This document shows, in pieces, positions 16,533 through 28,607 of a stretch of DNA of 64,000 nt (its first letter is position 1; every line of letters starts with the position of its first letter). Both the position numbers and the translations under genes were made by a program. The notes under the pieces are model-generated. The model ran no database searches. It was given only the letters and a program-made list of their open reading frames with translations, and was not told where the DNA came from. The stretch covers positions 40,894 to 104,893 of the forward strand of contig JAFRCW010000006.1 of the NCBI GenBank assembly GCA_017404145.1. The letters are read 5' to 3'. The stretch is from Ruminococcus sp. (GTDB lineage: Bacteria > Bacillota > Clostridia > Oscillospirales > Acutalibacteraceae).

Positions 16533-17525
16533 CCTCGTGTGCTTCTGCCGGTAGCTCGGATCGAGCCGCATACCCGCGCCGTCAACCACACAGTCCAAGG
16601 GTCTTTCCGCAACATAGACCGGCATACCGGTCTGCTCTTCTACCAGCTTGTCCAGTCCGCGCAGCAGCGCGCCGCCGCCGGTGAGGGTGATACCTCTGTC
16701 GATGATATCCGCCGCCAGTTCCGGAGGGGTTTTTTCCAATGTGTTGAGGATCGCGTCGATAATAATGTTCAGCGGATCTTTGAGCGCTTCTCTGACTTCC
16801 GCCGCGGTCACGCGGATGTTCTTTGGCAGACCGTCCACGAGATTCCTGCCCTTAACGGTCATATCGCCCTCGCCCTCAAACGGATGGGCGGAACCGATCT
16901 CTATCTTGATATCCTCGGCGGTACGCTCGCCGATAAGGAGGTTGTATTTCTTCTTGATATAGGAGATGATCGCTTCATCAAACTTGTCGCCCGCAACGCG
17001 TACCGACTGAGAAGCGACGATATCGCCTAAGGATACGATACCGACCTCCGAAGTGCCGCCGCCGATATCGACGACCATACAGCCGGTGGGAGAATCCACA
17101 GGGAGTCCCGCGCCGATCGCGGCAGCCATCGGCTCTTCGATCAGCTCGACATCTCTGCCGCCCGCCTGACGCGCGGCGTCCTCTACCGCGTTTCTTTCTA
17201 CCTCGGTAACACCGGAGGGAATACAGATCACGATTCTCGGCTTGGAGAAAAATCCGGATTTTACTACGGAACGGATAAAGTATTTCAGCATAGTAGCGGT
17301 GATCTCAAAATCGGCGATCACGCCGTCCTTAAGCGGGCGGATCGCGACGATCGAACCGGGCGTTCTGCCGATCATTTCTTTCGCTTCTCTGCCGACAGCG
17401 AGCACGACATCACGCTTGACGTCAACCGCGACAACGGAGGGCTCGCGCATCACAACACCCTTTCCTTTCATATACACCAGCGTATTCGCTGTGCCTAAAT
17501 CAATACCGATATCCTTTGAAAACAT
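16524..17525 (-). CDS. mreB: Rod shape-determining actin homologue MreB
   Basis: MreB (333 residues) polymerises under the membrane and guides lateral wall synthesis. The actin-fold signatures are all visible: phosphate-1 [12 protein letters not shown] (residues 7-18), connect-1 region ESGFF replaced by KSGFF near 87-91, phosphate-2 [15 protein letters not shown] near 155, and the adenosine motif [12 protein letters not shown] near 285. Length is standard. AAAGGGG precedes ATG 17525. It begins the mreB-mreC-mreD-PBP2 cluster, with dut 79 bases upstream on the same strand. Confidence 0.97.
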   Translation of the reverse strand: MFSKDIGIDLGTANTLVYMKGKGVVMREPSVVAVDVKRDVVLAVGREAKEMIGRTPGSIVAIRPLKDGVIADFEITATMLKYFIRSVVKSGFFSKPRIVICIPSGVTEVERNAVEDAARQAGGRDVELIEEPMAAAIGAGLPVDSPTGCMVVDIGGGTSEVGIVSLGDIVASQSVRVAGDKFDEAIISYIKKKYNLLIGERTAEDIKIEIGSAHPFEGEGDMTVKGRNLVDGLPKNIRVTAAEVREALKDPLNIIIDAILNTLEKTPPELAADIIDRGITLTGGGALLRGLDKLVEEQTGMPVYVAERPLDCVVDGAGMRLDPSYRQKHTRNN

Positions 17526-17604
17526 CCATATACCCCTTTCGTTGAATGATTAACTATCATTAATCAGTATATTATTTCCTCGTTATCTGCGGCTATGCGC
17601 CGAT

Positions 17605-18048
17605 TTACTTTTTTCCGGTGGAGCCGAAGCCGCCGGCGCCTCGTTCGGTTGTATCAAGGCTGTCGACTTCTTCTATCTCGGGCAGCTCTACGGGCGCGAT
17701 CACCACCTGGGCGATCCGCTCAAACGGTTCTACCGTAAAAGGCTCCTCAGAGCTGTTCAGCAATCCAACACACACCTCGCCGCGATAGTCGGAATCTACC
17801 ACGCCGACGCAGTTGGCGGGTGCGATGCCCTTCTTGATCGCCAGCCCCGAGCGCGCGTAGATGAACGCGGCATAGCGGGGACTCTCCGGCGCGACGGCGA
17901 TCCCTGTCGGGATCAACGCTCTTTGGTGAGGAAGGATCTCCACAGGCTGATCCAAACACGCGTAAAGATCCATCCCCGCAGAGCCTTCTGTCGCTCTTTT
18001 GGGGATCTTGGCGTCGGGTCTTATTTTCATCACTTTTAATACACTCAT
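17605..18048 (-). CDS. dut: dUTP diphosphatase (trimeric dUTPase)
   Basis: This 147-residue enzyme hydrolyses dUTP to dUMP and diphosphate, keeping uracil out of DNA and supplying the dTMP precursor. The five trimeric dUTPase motifs are present: GSAGMDLYA, ARSGLA, GVVDSDYRGEV, ERIAQVVIAP and the C-terminal RGAGGFGSTG flap that closes the active site. ATG 18048 is chosen, with an AGGA site; the longer open frame starts at a TTG with no site and adds an unconserved leader. It lies between the U32 gene and mreB on the same strand. Confidence 0.95.
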   Translation of the reverse strand: MSVLKVMKIRPDAKIPKRATEGSAGMDLYACLDQPVEILPHQRALIPTGIAVAPESPRYAAFIYARSGLAIKKGIAPANCVGVVDSDYRGEVCVGLLNSSEEPFTVEPFERIAQVVIAPVELPEIEEVDSLDTTERGAGGFGSTGKK

Positions 18049-18181
18049 AGCGGATTCCTGCAAAAAGTTATCCTTTCTTTCATTTTTTAAAGCCAAAAAC
18101 TGTTACAAAAATGTCATTATTCATATAAGGAATTTCCATTATTTCTTATCGGGAAAATCCATTTTTCTCTAAAATAATTCT

Positions 18182-20230
18182 TTATAAGATTGTGAAATTT
18201 TTAACACCACGGAGATACAAACCGTGGGTAAACCGCTCAAAACTACCGTTTTCCCTTATTTTTTCAAGGATTTTTTCCACTTTATCCACAGAGTTTTCCA
18301 CAGAAAAGCGGAAAACAAGGAAAACGTCACTTTCTTTGATAGAATTCTCCTGCGGCATTATAAGAGGGATGCAGTTGAGGATCTCATAGCAGTCCCTGCC
18401 CTTGATGACAGGGAACCTCTCCCCTCTCCTGTCCTGCAAATATTCTACCGTTTTGCAGGATTTTTGGTGGATCGGAGAATTTCTGGTGACCATCAGCGGC
18501 AGATATCCGTAGGCGATGATCCCCACGGGAATCATATGATCCAAGCTTTTGATCCTTCTGAGGTCGATCTCCGCGGACAGCTCCGCGTCGACAACACCCT
18601 GATCGGCATAAAACCGCAGCGCATAAGAATTTGTGATATTCAACCCGAAGCCCGCGTGCAGGGTAAGGCCGAGCTTTCTCGCCATATACAGCGAACCGAT
18701 GTTGTGAACCATCGCGTGGGTAACGCCCTTTGACTTGAGCTCTTTTAACTTTGTGTATACTTCTTTTTCGTTCGAAAATAACGCTCTCGGGATCTCCACC
18801 GCGGTGTTCTTCGGTAGGTCTTTTACATCATCAAAAGCGAAAAGATCCAGAAAAACCAGATCAAATTCTTTCAGCGCGGGAAGAGTTTCCGCAAATTTTG
18901 CGGTTGCATATTTCGGATATGATGAAGATTTCTTTGTTTGTGTATCAAACACCGGATTCTTATGAATCGTATAGCTGTGTCTGATTCTCAGCGCCTGATC
19001 TATCTGCTCCAGCGCAGTTCTTCTCATCGCGTTGAGCGCAGAAAGCGGCATACTGATATTGTCCGATATTCGAACAGAGATATTCCCTGCTTGATACTGA
19101 GTGTTGCCGGTTTTGGAAAGATTCTCACGGATCCTGTCCCCGGTCAGCGGCAGGGTGCGCGCTTCTTCGACAGGAAGATCGCTGAAAACAGAAATTTCGC
19201 GCCCGAGACAAAAAGCGGTAAGCTTTGCCAATTCTCCGACTCCCGCCTCAAAGGAAAAATCGACTGTTAAGCGTTTTCTTTCGCTGCGATAAGAGTTTCT
19301 GATTTCTTTGAGCAGTTTATCGGTCGCAAGGGTGACGTCCTCCTTCTGTCGAAAGCCAAACATCTCCTCGCCCAACTCACCCCGGATATAACCGTCGGTA
19401 AAGCCCGCACGGGAAAACACAGAGCGAAGGTATCTTGCCGTTGTTTCATCCACACAGCCGGAGTCTCTTGACTTTACACAGGCGCTGACCGCGGCGGCGA
19501 CATATTCCTCCCGCTTCATCCTGCCCTCGATCTTTGCGGAGGTTACGCCGATACGCTCAAGCTCTCGGATATATCCGATGATACTGTTATCCTTGAGGCT
19601 TAACGCGTGATCGTTATCGCCCGATACAAACGGCAGTCGGCAGGGCTGGGCGCACATCCCGCGGTTGGCGGAGCGTCCGCCGAGCATAGAAGAAAACAAG
19701 CACTGTCCCGACAGGCACATACACAGCGCGCCGTGAACAAACGCCTCGAGTTCGATCTCGGGACAAAAATCATGGATCGCCCGTATCTCATCTAAGCTCA
19801 GTTCTCTGGACAGAACGACCCGTTTGAAGCCCAGCTCATACAGCGCCTTCGCGCCGTAGGGCGTATGAACGCTCATCTGGGTAGAAGCGTGCAGACGCAA
19901 TTCGGGAACGGTCCTTTTGACCAATTCACACAGTCCCATATCCTGCACGATAAGCGCGTCAACATCCGCTCTCGCCGCAGACTGAACCTCTTCAAGAGCT
20001 TCCGCTAACTCGTTGTCAAACAGCAGCGTATTGATTGCGAGATAGACCTTGACGTCTCTTTCGTGACAGTAAGCGACGGCTTTTTTGAGCTCGGTTTCGT
20101 CAAAATTCTTCGCCGAAGCTCTGGCGGAGAACTGCTTCATCCCGAGATAGACGGCGTCCGCGCCGGATCGCACAGCGGCAATTACGCTCTCCATACTGCC
20201 CGCGGGAGCGAGTATTTCGATATTATTCAT
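18182..20230 (-). CDS. U32 peptidase family protein (TrhP/RlhA-type)
   Basis: The 682-residue protein has the N-terminal U32 TIM-barrel domain (EILAPAGSMESVIAAVRSGADAVYLG split over residues 3-30), the family signature ELEAFVHGALCMCLSGQC near 160-178 and the Cys cluster GMCAQPCR near 192. Related U32 proteins act in prephenate-dependent hydroxylation of tRNA wobble uridine (TrhP) or of 23S rRNA (RlhA) with an iron-sulphur cluster; protease activity is known only for a few. The long C-terminal half contains a second domain, as in the large clostridial forms. ATG 20230 overlaps the zapA stop by 8 bases, so they are coupled. Near its 3' end the coding sequence contains three DnaA-box-like motifs. 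Confidence 0.88.
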   Translation of the reverse strand: MNNIEILAPAGSMESVIAAVRSGADAVYLGMKQFSARASAKNFDETELKKAVAYCHERDVKVYLAINTLLFDNELAEALEEVQSAARADVDALIVQDMGLCELVKRTVPELRLHASTQMSVHTPYGAKALYELGFKRVVLSRELSLDEIRAIHDFCPEIELEAFVHGALCMCLSGQCLFSSMLGGRSANRGMCAQPCRLPFVSGDNDHALSLKDNSIIGYIRELERIGVTSAKIEGRMKREEYVAAAVSACVKSRDSGCVDETTARYLRSVFSRAGFTDGYIRGELGEEMFGFRQKEDVTLATDKLLKEIRNSYRSERKRLTVDFSFEAGVGELAKLTAFCLGREISVFSDLPVEEARTLPLTGDRIRENLSKTGNTQYQAGNISVRISDNISMPLSALNAMRRTALEQIDQALRIRHSYTIHKNPVFDTQTKKSSSYPKYATAKFAETLPALKEFDLVFLDLFAFDDVKDLPKNTAVEIPRALFSNEKEVYTKLKELKSKGVTHAMVHNIGSLYMARKLGLTLHAGFGLNITNSYALRFYADQGVVDAELSAEIDLRRIKSLDHMIPVGIIAYGYLPLMVTRNSPIHQKSCKTVEYLQDRRGERFPVIKGRDCYEILNCIPLIMPQENSIKESDVFLVFRFSVENSVDKVEKILEKIRENGSFERFTHGLYLRGVKNFTIL

Positions 20231-20939
20231 CGTCAAAAAGACTGTACTGTCTCTGAGGGGTATAGCCTTTTTCTTCCTGCTTCTTCATATATTGCTGTTT
20301 ATAAGGGTTTTCGTGATTGTGCTCGTGACGCTTCTTTTTCGGAGCGTTCGGCGTAGGAGTATGGACAGGTTTTTGTTCTTCTTCCATAAAGTCAAAGGAC
20401 AGATCTCCATCCTCGGTGGTCTTCGGTTCGTTCTTTATTTCCGCGGCAATAGGTGTTTCCGCAGGAGCGTCCGCATCGGTTAACGCAGGAACTTTTTCTT
20501 CCTCTTTTGCAGGAGCTTTTTGAGGAGGTTTTACCATTTTAGCGCTCTCGGTACGAAAGGTCTCGATACCGGTCTGCAGATCCTTGACGATCTTCTGCAG
20601 CGCTTCTTTTTCGAAACGTTCTTTTTCTTTCTCTTCTCTTAACTTATCTGCCTGTGCCTTAAGACTTTCACACTCAGCGGAAAGCTCGGAGATCTCGCGG
20701 ATATAATCTTTGATCTGTTCTTTGATCTGAGCCTGCGCTTTTTTGTCCTTTTCCATATCGTCGGCAAAGTCCAGCGCAGTCAGTACCGCCGCCTTTTCTC
20801 TGGTCATATTTTTCAGCGTGAGAGAAGTGATCCTCGCGTCGATCTTGGCGGCAAGGTCGATCACATAGTTCTCGGGGTCTTCTGAAATAATGGTGAATTT
20901 CTGTCCCGCGACCAGCACGGTTACTCGGTTTTTTTCCAT
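20223..20939 (-). CDS. zapA: ZapA-family cell division protein with long C-terminal extension
   Basis: Residues 1-90 match ZapA, which cross-links FtsZ filaments: NRVTVLVAGQKFTIISED, then a helix with AAKIDARITSL and a coiled coil (about 60-130, KDKKAQAQIKEQIKDYIREI). Typical ZapA has about 80-110 residues; this one has 238. The extension (about 140-238) is disordered and charged, with Pro/Ala/Glu-rich and His-rich parts (KKKRHEHNHENPYKQQYMKK) and ends in YSLFDDE. The gene is 10 bases after the ATP-grasp gene and overlaps the U32 gene, an order also seen in other Firmicutes where zapA precedes U32 genes. Confidence 0.85.
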   Translation of the reverse strand: MEKNRVTVLVAGQKFTIISEDPENYVIDLAAKIDARITSLTLKNMTREKAAVLTALDFADDMEKDKKAQAQIKEQIKDYIREISELSAECESLKAQADKLREEKEKERFEKEALQKIVKDLQTGIETFRTESAKMVKPPQKAPAKEEEKVPALTDADAPAETPIAAEIKNEPKTTEDGDLSFDFMEEEQKPVHTPTPNAPKKKRHEHNHENPYKQQYMKKQEEKGYTPQRQYSLFDDE

Positions 20940-20949
20940 ATCTTTCCTC

Positions 20950-21981
20950 TTATTTTATCTTTCTGTAAGGTGTGATTTTCTGGTGGAACAATTCTTCAAA
21001 ATACGGCAGAATACCTTTTCTGTCGGGGGTCAGCTCCGGCAGTTGCCAGAAGTAGTAGTCGGGATAGTCGTTTGCCTCGATGATGCCGGGACCGTTTTCG
21101 CCGATATAGCAGTCCCATCCGACAAACTTGACGTCGGGCGTATCCAGCGCTGCCTTGAAGCACAGCTCGATTGCCTCTTTGAAGTACGGGATCTCAAAGC
21201 CGTCAAACACCACATGGGTCATCGGATGCTCGGTGTGGAGCGTTCTGTGCTCGGTTCTGCCGAGCGCGGTCAGCTTGCCGGTCTCTTTATCGACAGGGAT
21301 GTTGATGCCGTCAAAGCCGAGGTTATCGACGAAATGACCGCCGTTGCCCGCTTTGCAGGCGGCATAAACAAGATGCGGCTTACCGTCTACCACGATCGTC
21401 TGCATACGGACGCAGTTGACCGAGTTCGGATGCAGAGAAGCCATCTTCGGATGCTGTTTCGCAAGCTCTTCGATCACGCCGAAGCCTTTTTCGATACAAT
21501 AATCATACAGTGCCTTCACCGATTCAAAATCGGCGACTTTCAGCTTCTCGATGCCTCTGCCGGAATCCAGACCGTCGGGCTTGCAGAAAATATACTCTTT
21601 GTTTTCGACAAATTTCTCGAAATCCTCGAAGGTCTTATTCTCTACATCAAACCATTCTCTGCCGAGGTACTTCTCATACGCGCGGTTGAAGCGGCTTTTG
21701 TAGTGGAGGTTGTCCGATACGCTCTGGTCGTTGCACTTCATAATGATCTTCTTGTTGATCACACGGGTGACGTAGGTCTTTCTCAGCTTATGGGGGATGT
21801 CATAGAAATGAAAAATATCGTAGTCGTTGTAACCCGCGCCGTAACGCAGCGTACAGCCGATCATATCGAAGAAGGTCTTGAACTTCGACTGGCCGGAGTT
21901 TTTCTTGACGTTTTCCATCGCCTGATCGAGTTTTGCGAAGCGGACGCCGGAGAGCACCCGCAAAATATAAATCTCTGCCAT
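20950..21981 (-). CDS. Sugar-transfer-associated ATP-grasp protein
   Basis: The 343-residue protein belongs to the ATP-grasp family often found beside polysaccharide synthesis genes. Visible elements are FCKPDGLDSGRGIEKL (about residues 133-148, nucleotide-binding Lys and Gly-rich loop), VNCVRMQTIVVDGKPHLVY (186-204) and the metal-binding end FVGWDCYIGENGPGIIEAN. Such enzymes join a carboxylate to an amine or similar acceptor using ATP; the substrate here is unknown and no glycosyltransferase is adjacent. GTG 21990 and ATG 21981 are both possible; ATG gives the better spacing to GGAAGGA. It is the first gene of a coupled ATP-grasp-zapA-U32 run. Confidence 0.8.
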   Translation of the reverse strand: MAEIYILRVLSGVRFAKLDQAMENVKKNSGQSKFKTFFDMIGCTLRYGAGYNDYDIFHFYDIPHKLRKTYVTRVINKKIIMKCNDQSVSDNLHYKSRFNRAYEKYLGREWFDVENKTFEDFEKFVENKEYIFCKPDGLDSGRGIEKLKVADFESVKALYDYCIEKGFGVIEELAKQHPKMASLHPNSVNCVRMQTIVVDGKPHLVYAACKAGNGGHFVDNLGFDGINIPVDKETGKLTALGRTEHRTLHTEHPMTHVVFDGFEIPYFKEAIELCFKAALDTPDVKFVGWDCYIGENGPGIIEANDYPDYYFWQLPELTPDRKGILPYFEELFHQKITPYRKIK

Positions 21982-22025
21982 AAATTTCACATTCCTTCCG
22001 TTAGTTTCTGTTGTTCTGTGAGAAA

Positions 22026-22616
22026 TCAGTCATAGATCACGGTAGATTCCGCAGTCAGGGTAACCGCTGTTTCATCCGCCGAAAGCGACAGCTTCATATT
22101 TTCGGGATACATCTCGATACCTGATTCTATCACGCTTTCAAAATCGGAGCAGATATCGCTGACGGTGTTTTTATCGCCGTAAGACATCGCAGCGGCAAAA
22201 ACAGATACGTTATAAATCTGTTTCGCACGCAGTTCTTCGTTCGCATAGCTTTCCATATCCAGTGAAGAAGAAACACCCAGAACGCGTTTTTTCTCTTGGT
22301 CATACAACACCGTGTTGACTACAGAACCGCCCAACGAAGTGTATTTTACCTGATTGTCGCCGACTTCCTCCTGCTGCCATACGTCGGAGGACACCCGGAT
22401 CTCTTTTCCTGCTTCCAAAGAAAGCTCAGAACAGCGATCAAAGTATTCTTCTATGGATCCTTTTTCGGGCGCCTGAGTTTCTACCAGCTCTTTGATCTCA
22501 AATATGGATTCTTCCGTGGCTTCGGTCGGCGAATTGCTGTTCTTAGCGCAGCCGCAAAACACAACTGTCAGCAACAGTATCAGCAGAACCGCTGTGAGGA
22601 TTTTATTCGTTTTCAT
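22026..22616 (-). CDS. Putative lipoprotein of unknown function
   Basis: This 196-residue protein starts with a lipoprotein signal ([16 protein letters not shown] then VVFCGC), with lipidation expected at Cys23. After the Cys comes a Ser/Thr/Glu-rich linker and a globular domain of about 140 residues ([17 protein letters not shown] to the end) that I do not recognise. The start overlaps the gyrA end by 14 bases and uses an AGGAG inside gyrA, so it is translated from the gyrase message. It should sit on the outer face of the membrane. No function is inferred. Confidence 0.75.
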   Translation of the reverse strand: MKTNKILTAVLLILLLTVVFCGCAKNSNSPTEATEESIFEIKELVETQAPEKGSIEEYFDRCSELSLEAGKEIRVSSDVWQQEEVGDNQVKYTSLGGSVVNTVLYDQEKKRVLGVSSSLDMESYANEELRAKQIYNVSVFAAAMSYGDKNTVSDICSDFESVIESGIEMYPENMKLSLSADETAVTLTAESTVIYD

Positions 22617-25167
22617 TTTCTTCTCCTGTCATTTCTTCCGTTTCTTCCTCTTCCTCATGCGGTACGTTCGCGATGGTGACGACCTTGTTGTCACCCTTGA
22701 TCTTCATCACGGTAACGCCCTTAGAAGGTCTGTTACAGATACGGATGGTAGAAGCTAAGATACGAATGATCACGCCCGACTCGGAGATCATAATGATATC
22801 ATCGTCCGCGGATACCACCGACAGCGCGGCAACGTCGCCGTACTTGGTCACATGATAGTTGGTCAGACCCATACCGCCTCTACTTTGTACACGGTAGTCG
22901 GAGGGATAGGACAGTCTGCCGTAACCTGTCTCGGAGACGGTGAGGATAAACTTATCCTCCTCGATAATGCTCATACCAACGACCTCGTCGCCTGCTTTGA
23001 GCTTCAGCGCTTTGACGCCGCGGGCAAGTCTGCCCATCGGACGGACGTCGGTTTCTTTGAAGCGGATCGCCATACCCTTCTTGGTAGCGATGATAACTTC
23101 GTTGTTGCCGTCGGTCATCTTCACCCACTTGAGCTCGTCGCCCTCGTTGATATCGAGCGCGATCAAGCCTCCCTTGCGAGCAGTGTTGTAGGCGTTGAGC
23201 GCGATCCTCTTGATGATGCCCTGACGGGTCACCATGATCAGATATTTCTCCTCATCAAACTCGGGTACGCAGATCATCGACGTCACCTTCTCGTCCGCAG
23301 AAAGCGGCAGGAGGTTTGCGATATTGATGCCCTTGCTCTGGCGGGTGGATTCCGGGATCTCATAGCATTTGAGCCGATAGACTCTGCCGAGGTTAGTAAA
23401 GAAGAGATTATAGTCATGCGAGCCGGAGATAAACATCTTGGTCGCGACGTCTTCGTCTCTGCGGGTCATACCGGAGACGCCTCTGCCGCCTCTGCGCTGG
23501 AGCTTGTAGGTATCCTGACTCATACGCTTGATATAGCCGAACTTGGTGAAGGTGATGACACACTCTTCCTTCGGGATCAAATCTTCGATATCGACTTCTC
23601 CGGAGATCGCGCAGATCTCGGTGCGTCTGGGATCGGAATATTTGTTGCGGATCTCTAACGCCTCTTCCTTGACGATTTCCAGACGTCTGGTTTCGGAGGC
23701 TAAGATCTCGTTGTATTCTTTGATTTTTGCTGAGAGAGCGGCGATCTCGTCCTCGATCTTGGTACGCTCCATATTGGTGAGCTGTCCGAGTCTCATCGAT
23801 ACGATCGCCTGCGCCTGCGCGTCGTCTAAGCCGAAGCGCTCACATAAAGCGATCTTTGCCGCCGCCTGATCTTTACTCTTGCGGATGATGGCGATGACTT
23901 CGTCGATAAAATCGATCGCGATTTTTAAGCCTTCCAAAATATGCATACGCTCTTTGGCTTTTCTCAGGTCAAAGACCGTTCTGCGTTCGATCACCTGCTC
24001 CTGATGTGCAATATAGCACTGAAGCATTTCTTTTAAGGTCAGTACCTTCGGCTGGCCGTCGACGATCGCCAGCATAATGCAGCCGAAAGTGGTCTGCAGC
24101 TGGGTCATCATAAAGAGCTTGTTGAGCACGACCTGCGCGGAGGCTTCGCGCTTGATGTCGATCTCGATATGCATACCCTTGCGGTCGGAGTGATCTTCAA
24201 TATTGGAAATACCCTCGAGTCTCTTTTCTTTCACCAAGTCGGCGATGTTGGAGATTAGTCTTGCCTTGTTGACGCTGTAGGGCAGCTCGGAGACGATGAT
24301 TTTGAACCTGCCGTTTTTCGTTTCGACGATCTCGGTTTTGGCGCGAACAACGATCTTGCCTCTGCCGGTCGCGTACGCAGCGCGGATGCCGGAGCGGCCC
24401 ATGATCATACCGCCTGTCGGGAAATCGGGACCGGGCATACATTCCATCAGCTCGGCAGTTTCCGCCTCAGGATGATCAATCAGCAGACACATCGCGTCGA
24501 TGGTCTCGCCGAGGTTATGCGGCGGGATGTTGGTCGCCATACCGACCGCGATACCGTTAGAGCCGTTGACCAGCAGATTCGGGAAACGCGACGGCAGAAC
24601 GGTGGGCTCTTCCATCGTGTCGTCGAAGGTCGGCATAAAATCGACCGTGTCCTTGTCGATATCTGAGAGCATCTCGGAAGCGATTTTGCTCATTCTCGAC
24701 TCGGTATATCGATACGCCGCAGGAGGGTCGCCGTCGATGGAACCGAAGTTGCCGTGACCGTCGACCAGCATATAGCGCATCGAGAAATCCTGCGCCAGTC
24801 TGACCATCGCGTCATAGACGGAGGCGTCGCCGTGGGGATGATATTTACCCAGCACTTCACCGACGGTGTACGCGCATTTTCTGTGCGGTTTGGAGGCGGT
24901 AATGCCGTTTTCGTACATATTGTAGAGGATACGGCGGTGTACGGGCTTTAGTCCGTCTCTGACGTCCGGCAAAGCGCGCGAAACGATGACCGACATCGAA
25001 TAGTCAAGAAACGACTTGCGCATCTCACGGTTGATGTCGACGTTGATGACTTTACCCGAGGAAAACTCGGTATGACTCATCATATCGGAGTATTCCGCTT
25101 CAAAATCCTCGTTTTCCGTATTCTCGTTGTTCAAGTTCTTGTTCTCGTTATTATCCAAAGTTTTCAC
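22603..25167 (-). CDS. gyrA: DNA gyrase subunit A
   Basis: GyrA (854 residues) is the DNA cleavage and rejoining subunit of gyrase. The catalytic tyrosine is Tyr154 in [10 protein letters not shown]. The quinolone-determining region reads [20 protein letters not shown]; the residue matching E. coli Ser83 is Ala115, while the acidic residue matching Asp87 is kept (Asp119). The C-terminal DNA-wrapping domain contains beta-pinwheel repeats and the GyrA box [11 protein letters not shown] near 555. An N-terminal Asn/Glu-rich extension of about 35 residues precedes the conserved start. The tail is acidic ([17 protein letters not shown]). It follows gyrB on the same strand after a 121-bp interval with a dispersed repeat. 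Confidence 0.97.
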   Translation of the reverse strand: MKTLDNNENKNLNNENTENEDFEAEYSDMMSHTEFSSGKVINVDINREMRKSFLDYSMSVIVSRALPDVRDGLKPVHRRILYNMYENGITASKPHRKCAYTVGEVLGKYHPHGDASVYDAMVRLAQDFSMRYMLVDGHGNFGSIDGDPPAAYRYTESRMSKIASEMLSDIDKDTVDFMPTFDDTMEEPTVLPSRFPNLLVNGSNGIAVGMATNIPPHNLGETIDAMCLLIDHPEAETAELMECMPGPDFPTGGMIMGRSGIRAAYATGRGKIVVRAKTEIVETKNGRFKIIVSELPYSVNKARLISNIADLVKEKRLEGISNIEDHSDRKGMHIEIDIKREASAQVVLNKLFMMTQLQTTFGCIMLAIVDGQPKVLTLKEMLQCYIAHQEQVIERRTVFDLRKAKERMHILEGLKIAIDFIDEVIAIIRKSKDQAAAKIALCERFGLDDAQAQAIVSMRLGQLTNMERTKIEDEIAALSAKIKEYNEILASETRRLEIVKEEALEIRNKYSDPRRTEICAISGEVDIEDLIPKEECVITFTKFGYIKRMSQDTYKLQRRGGRGVSGMTRRDEDVATKMFISGSHDYNLFFTNLGRVYRLKCYEIPESTRQSKGINIANLLPLSADEKVTSMICVPEFDEEKYLIMVTRQGIIKRIALNAYNTARKGGLIALDINEGDELKWVKMTDGNNEVIIATKKGMAIRFKETDVRPMGRLARGVKALKLKAGDEVVGMSIIEEDKFILTVSETGYGRLSYPSDYRVQSRGGMGLTNYHVTKYGDVAALSVVSADDDIIMISESGVIIRILASTIRICNRPSKGVTVMKIKGDNKVVTIANVPHEEEEETEEMTGEENENE

Positions 25168-25180
25168 CTCATCTATTTGT

Positions 25181-25283
25181 TGTCATTGCGAGCTCCGTCA
25201 GGAGCGTGGCAATCCCCTTTTACAGAAACCGGTCGTAATGACAGGGGGATTCTCACGGTCGCTTGCGCTCCCTCAGAATGACA
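25181..25283. repeat. Dispersed-type palindromic repeat between gyrB and gyrA
   Basis: The block runs from TGTCATTGCG through GCTCC-GTCA-GGAGC and GGCAATCCCC to two AATGACA copies (25237-25243 and 25277-25283), which pair with the leading TGTCATT. It also holds GGTCGCTTGCGCTCC. Closely similar CATTGCGAG...GGCAATC blocks are common dispersed repeats in many bacterial genomes. It is non-coding. Confidence 0.65.
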
Positions 25284-25288
25284 TAGGA

Positions 25289-27660
<2,372 letters not shown>

Positions 27661-27665
27661 ACGGA

Positions 27666-28310
27666 TCACTCAAAATTTGTAAGGTCATAGGAACTGTCGG
27701 AATTTTCTTTGACGTCTTCCTGTTTACCGATATCCTTGATATCTTTTACCATCATGGTATCAGACGACGCTCTGCTGGAAATGTTCTCAAATTTATCAAA
27801 CGCTTTGGTATATCCTCCCGCATCGGATATGATCTTTCTTTCTTCTTTGATCGCGTTGAATACATCCGCGTTGATGTTCGGCTTATATTCTTCATCTTCC
27901 AAAACAATATCATCCACAAACGCAGGAACGACTTTGGAGGTTTTTGCCATGGTGGGATCCGGATCGTTCTGCTGCGCTTCTACCATCTGCGTATCATACA
28001 GCGCGTCCATATGTTTTTTCTTCGGCTTCAGTCTGACAAAGGTCGGTGTGATCAGATAGAAGATAAAGAAAGGTACTATCATCAGCAGCAAAAACCATAG
28101 ATTCTCTCTGTTTGTCATAAATAAAAATACAAACAGTACCAGAAGAGAAAAAATCAGCACAAAGACAAAGGGAATAAAAATCGTCTTTTTGATATGGATA
28201 TTGCTGTCTTTTTTACATTTATTGCAAAAATACTCTCCTTTTTTTCTGATCAGTAACGCCTGAAAATAAGAGAGCGGTTTTCCGCAGTACGGACATTTAC
28301 AATTTTTCAT
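27666..28310 (-). CDS. Zinc-ribbon membrane protein with cytoplasmic tail
   Basis: The 214-residue protein starts with a zinc ribbon (CKCPYCGKPLSY and YFCNKCKKDSN, residues 4-40), then two hydrophobic helices (about 44-70 and 72-92), then a long polar tail (about 95-214) that is acidic and Ser/Asp/Lys-rich and looks disordered (DIKDIGKQEDVKENSDSSYD). ATG 28310 has AGGATC just upstream. Its stop overlaps the start region of the smaller paralogue. I do not recognise a named family beyond the ribbon. Its place in the dnaA-gyrB run suggests constitutive expression. Confidence 0.72.
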   Translation of the reverse strand: MKNCKCPYCGKPLSYFQALLIRKKGEYFCNKCKKDSNIHIKKTIFIPFVFVLIFSLLVLFVFLFMTNRENLWFLLLMIVPFFIFYLITPTFVRLKPKKKHMDALYDTQMVEAQQNDPDPTMAKTSKVVPAFVDDIVLEDEEYKPNINADVFNAIKEERKIISDAGGYTKAFDKFENISSRASSDTMMVKDIKDIGKQEDVKENSDSSYDLTNFE

Positions 28311-28352
28311 AATGATCCTCACTTAAAATTATGGTTATATTTATATAACAAT

Positions 28353-28607
28353 TTATTGATTTTCCATTCTTCTCAATAAAGTCGCAGTATTCAGCGGCGA
28401 CAGATAGAGAGAATATTCTCCGTCAAAATCATACAGGATATAAGATTTCGGCAATTCATAAGAAACGTTTACTACCCGATTCTCTTTTTCACACAAGGAA
28501 AGAAACTCTCTGGTATGCTTGGAGATAGTTGTTGTATCCAGATCAAAGATTCCTACGATATTTTTGATCTCAATAGAGGTATCCAGACCCAGATGCAGAT
28601 ATTTCAT
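28353..28607 (-). CDS. remB: RemB/DUF370 extracellular matrix regulator-like protein
   Basis: The 84-residue protein matches the DUF370 family (RemA/RemB): MKYLHLGLDTSIEIKNIVGI, FDLDTTTISKHTREFL and a C-terminal YLSPLNTATLLRRM. In Bacillus subtilis RemA is a DNA-binding activator of biofilm matrix genes and remB sits between recF and gyrB, as here. The start overlaps the recF stop (ATGA), so it is translationally coupled to recF. Whether it controls matrix genes in this organism is unknown. Confidence 0.9.
   Translation of the reverse strand: MKYLHLGLDTSIEIKNIVGIFDLDTTTISKHTREFLSLCEKENRVVNVSYELPKSYILYDFDGEYSLYLSPLNTATLLRRMENQ

Noticed and set aside
20890..22035. 381-codon open frame opposite the ATP-grasp gene
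   Set aside because: The minus-strand gene has clear ATP-grasp motifs and fits the operon; the plus frame has no ribosome site or known domain.
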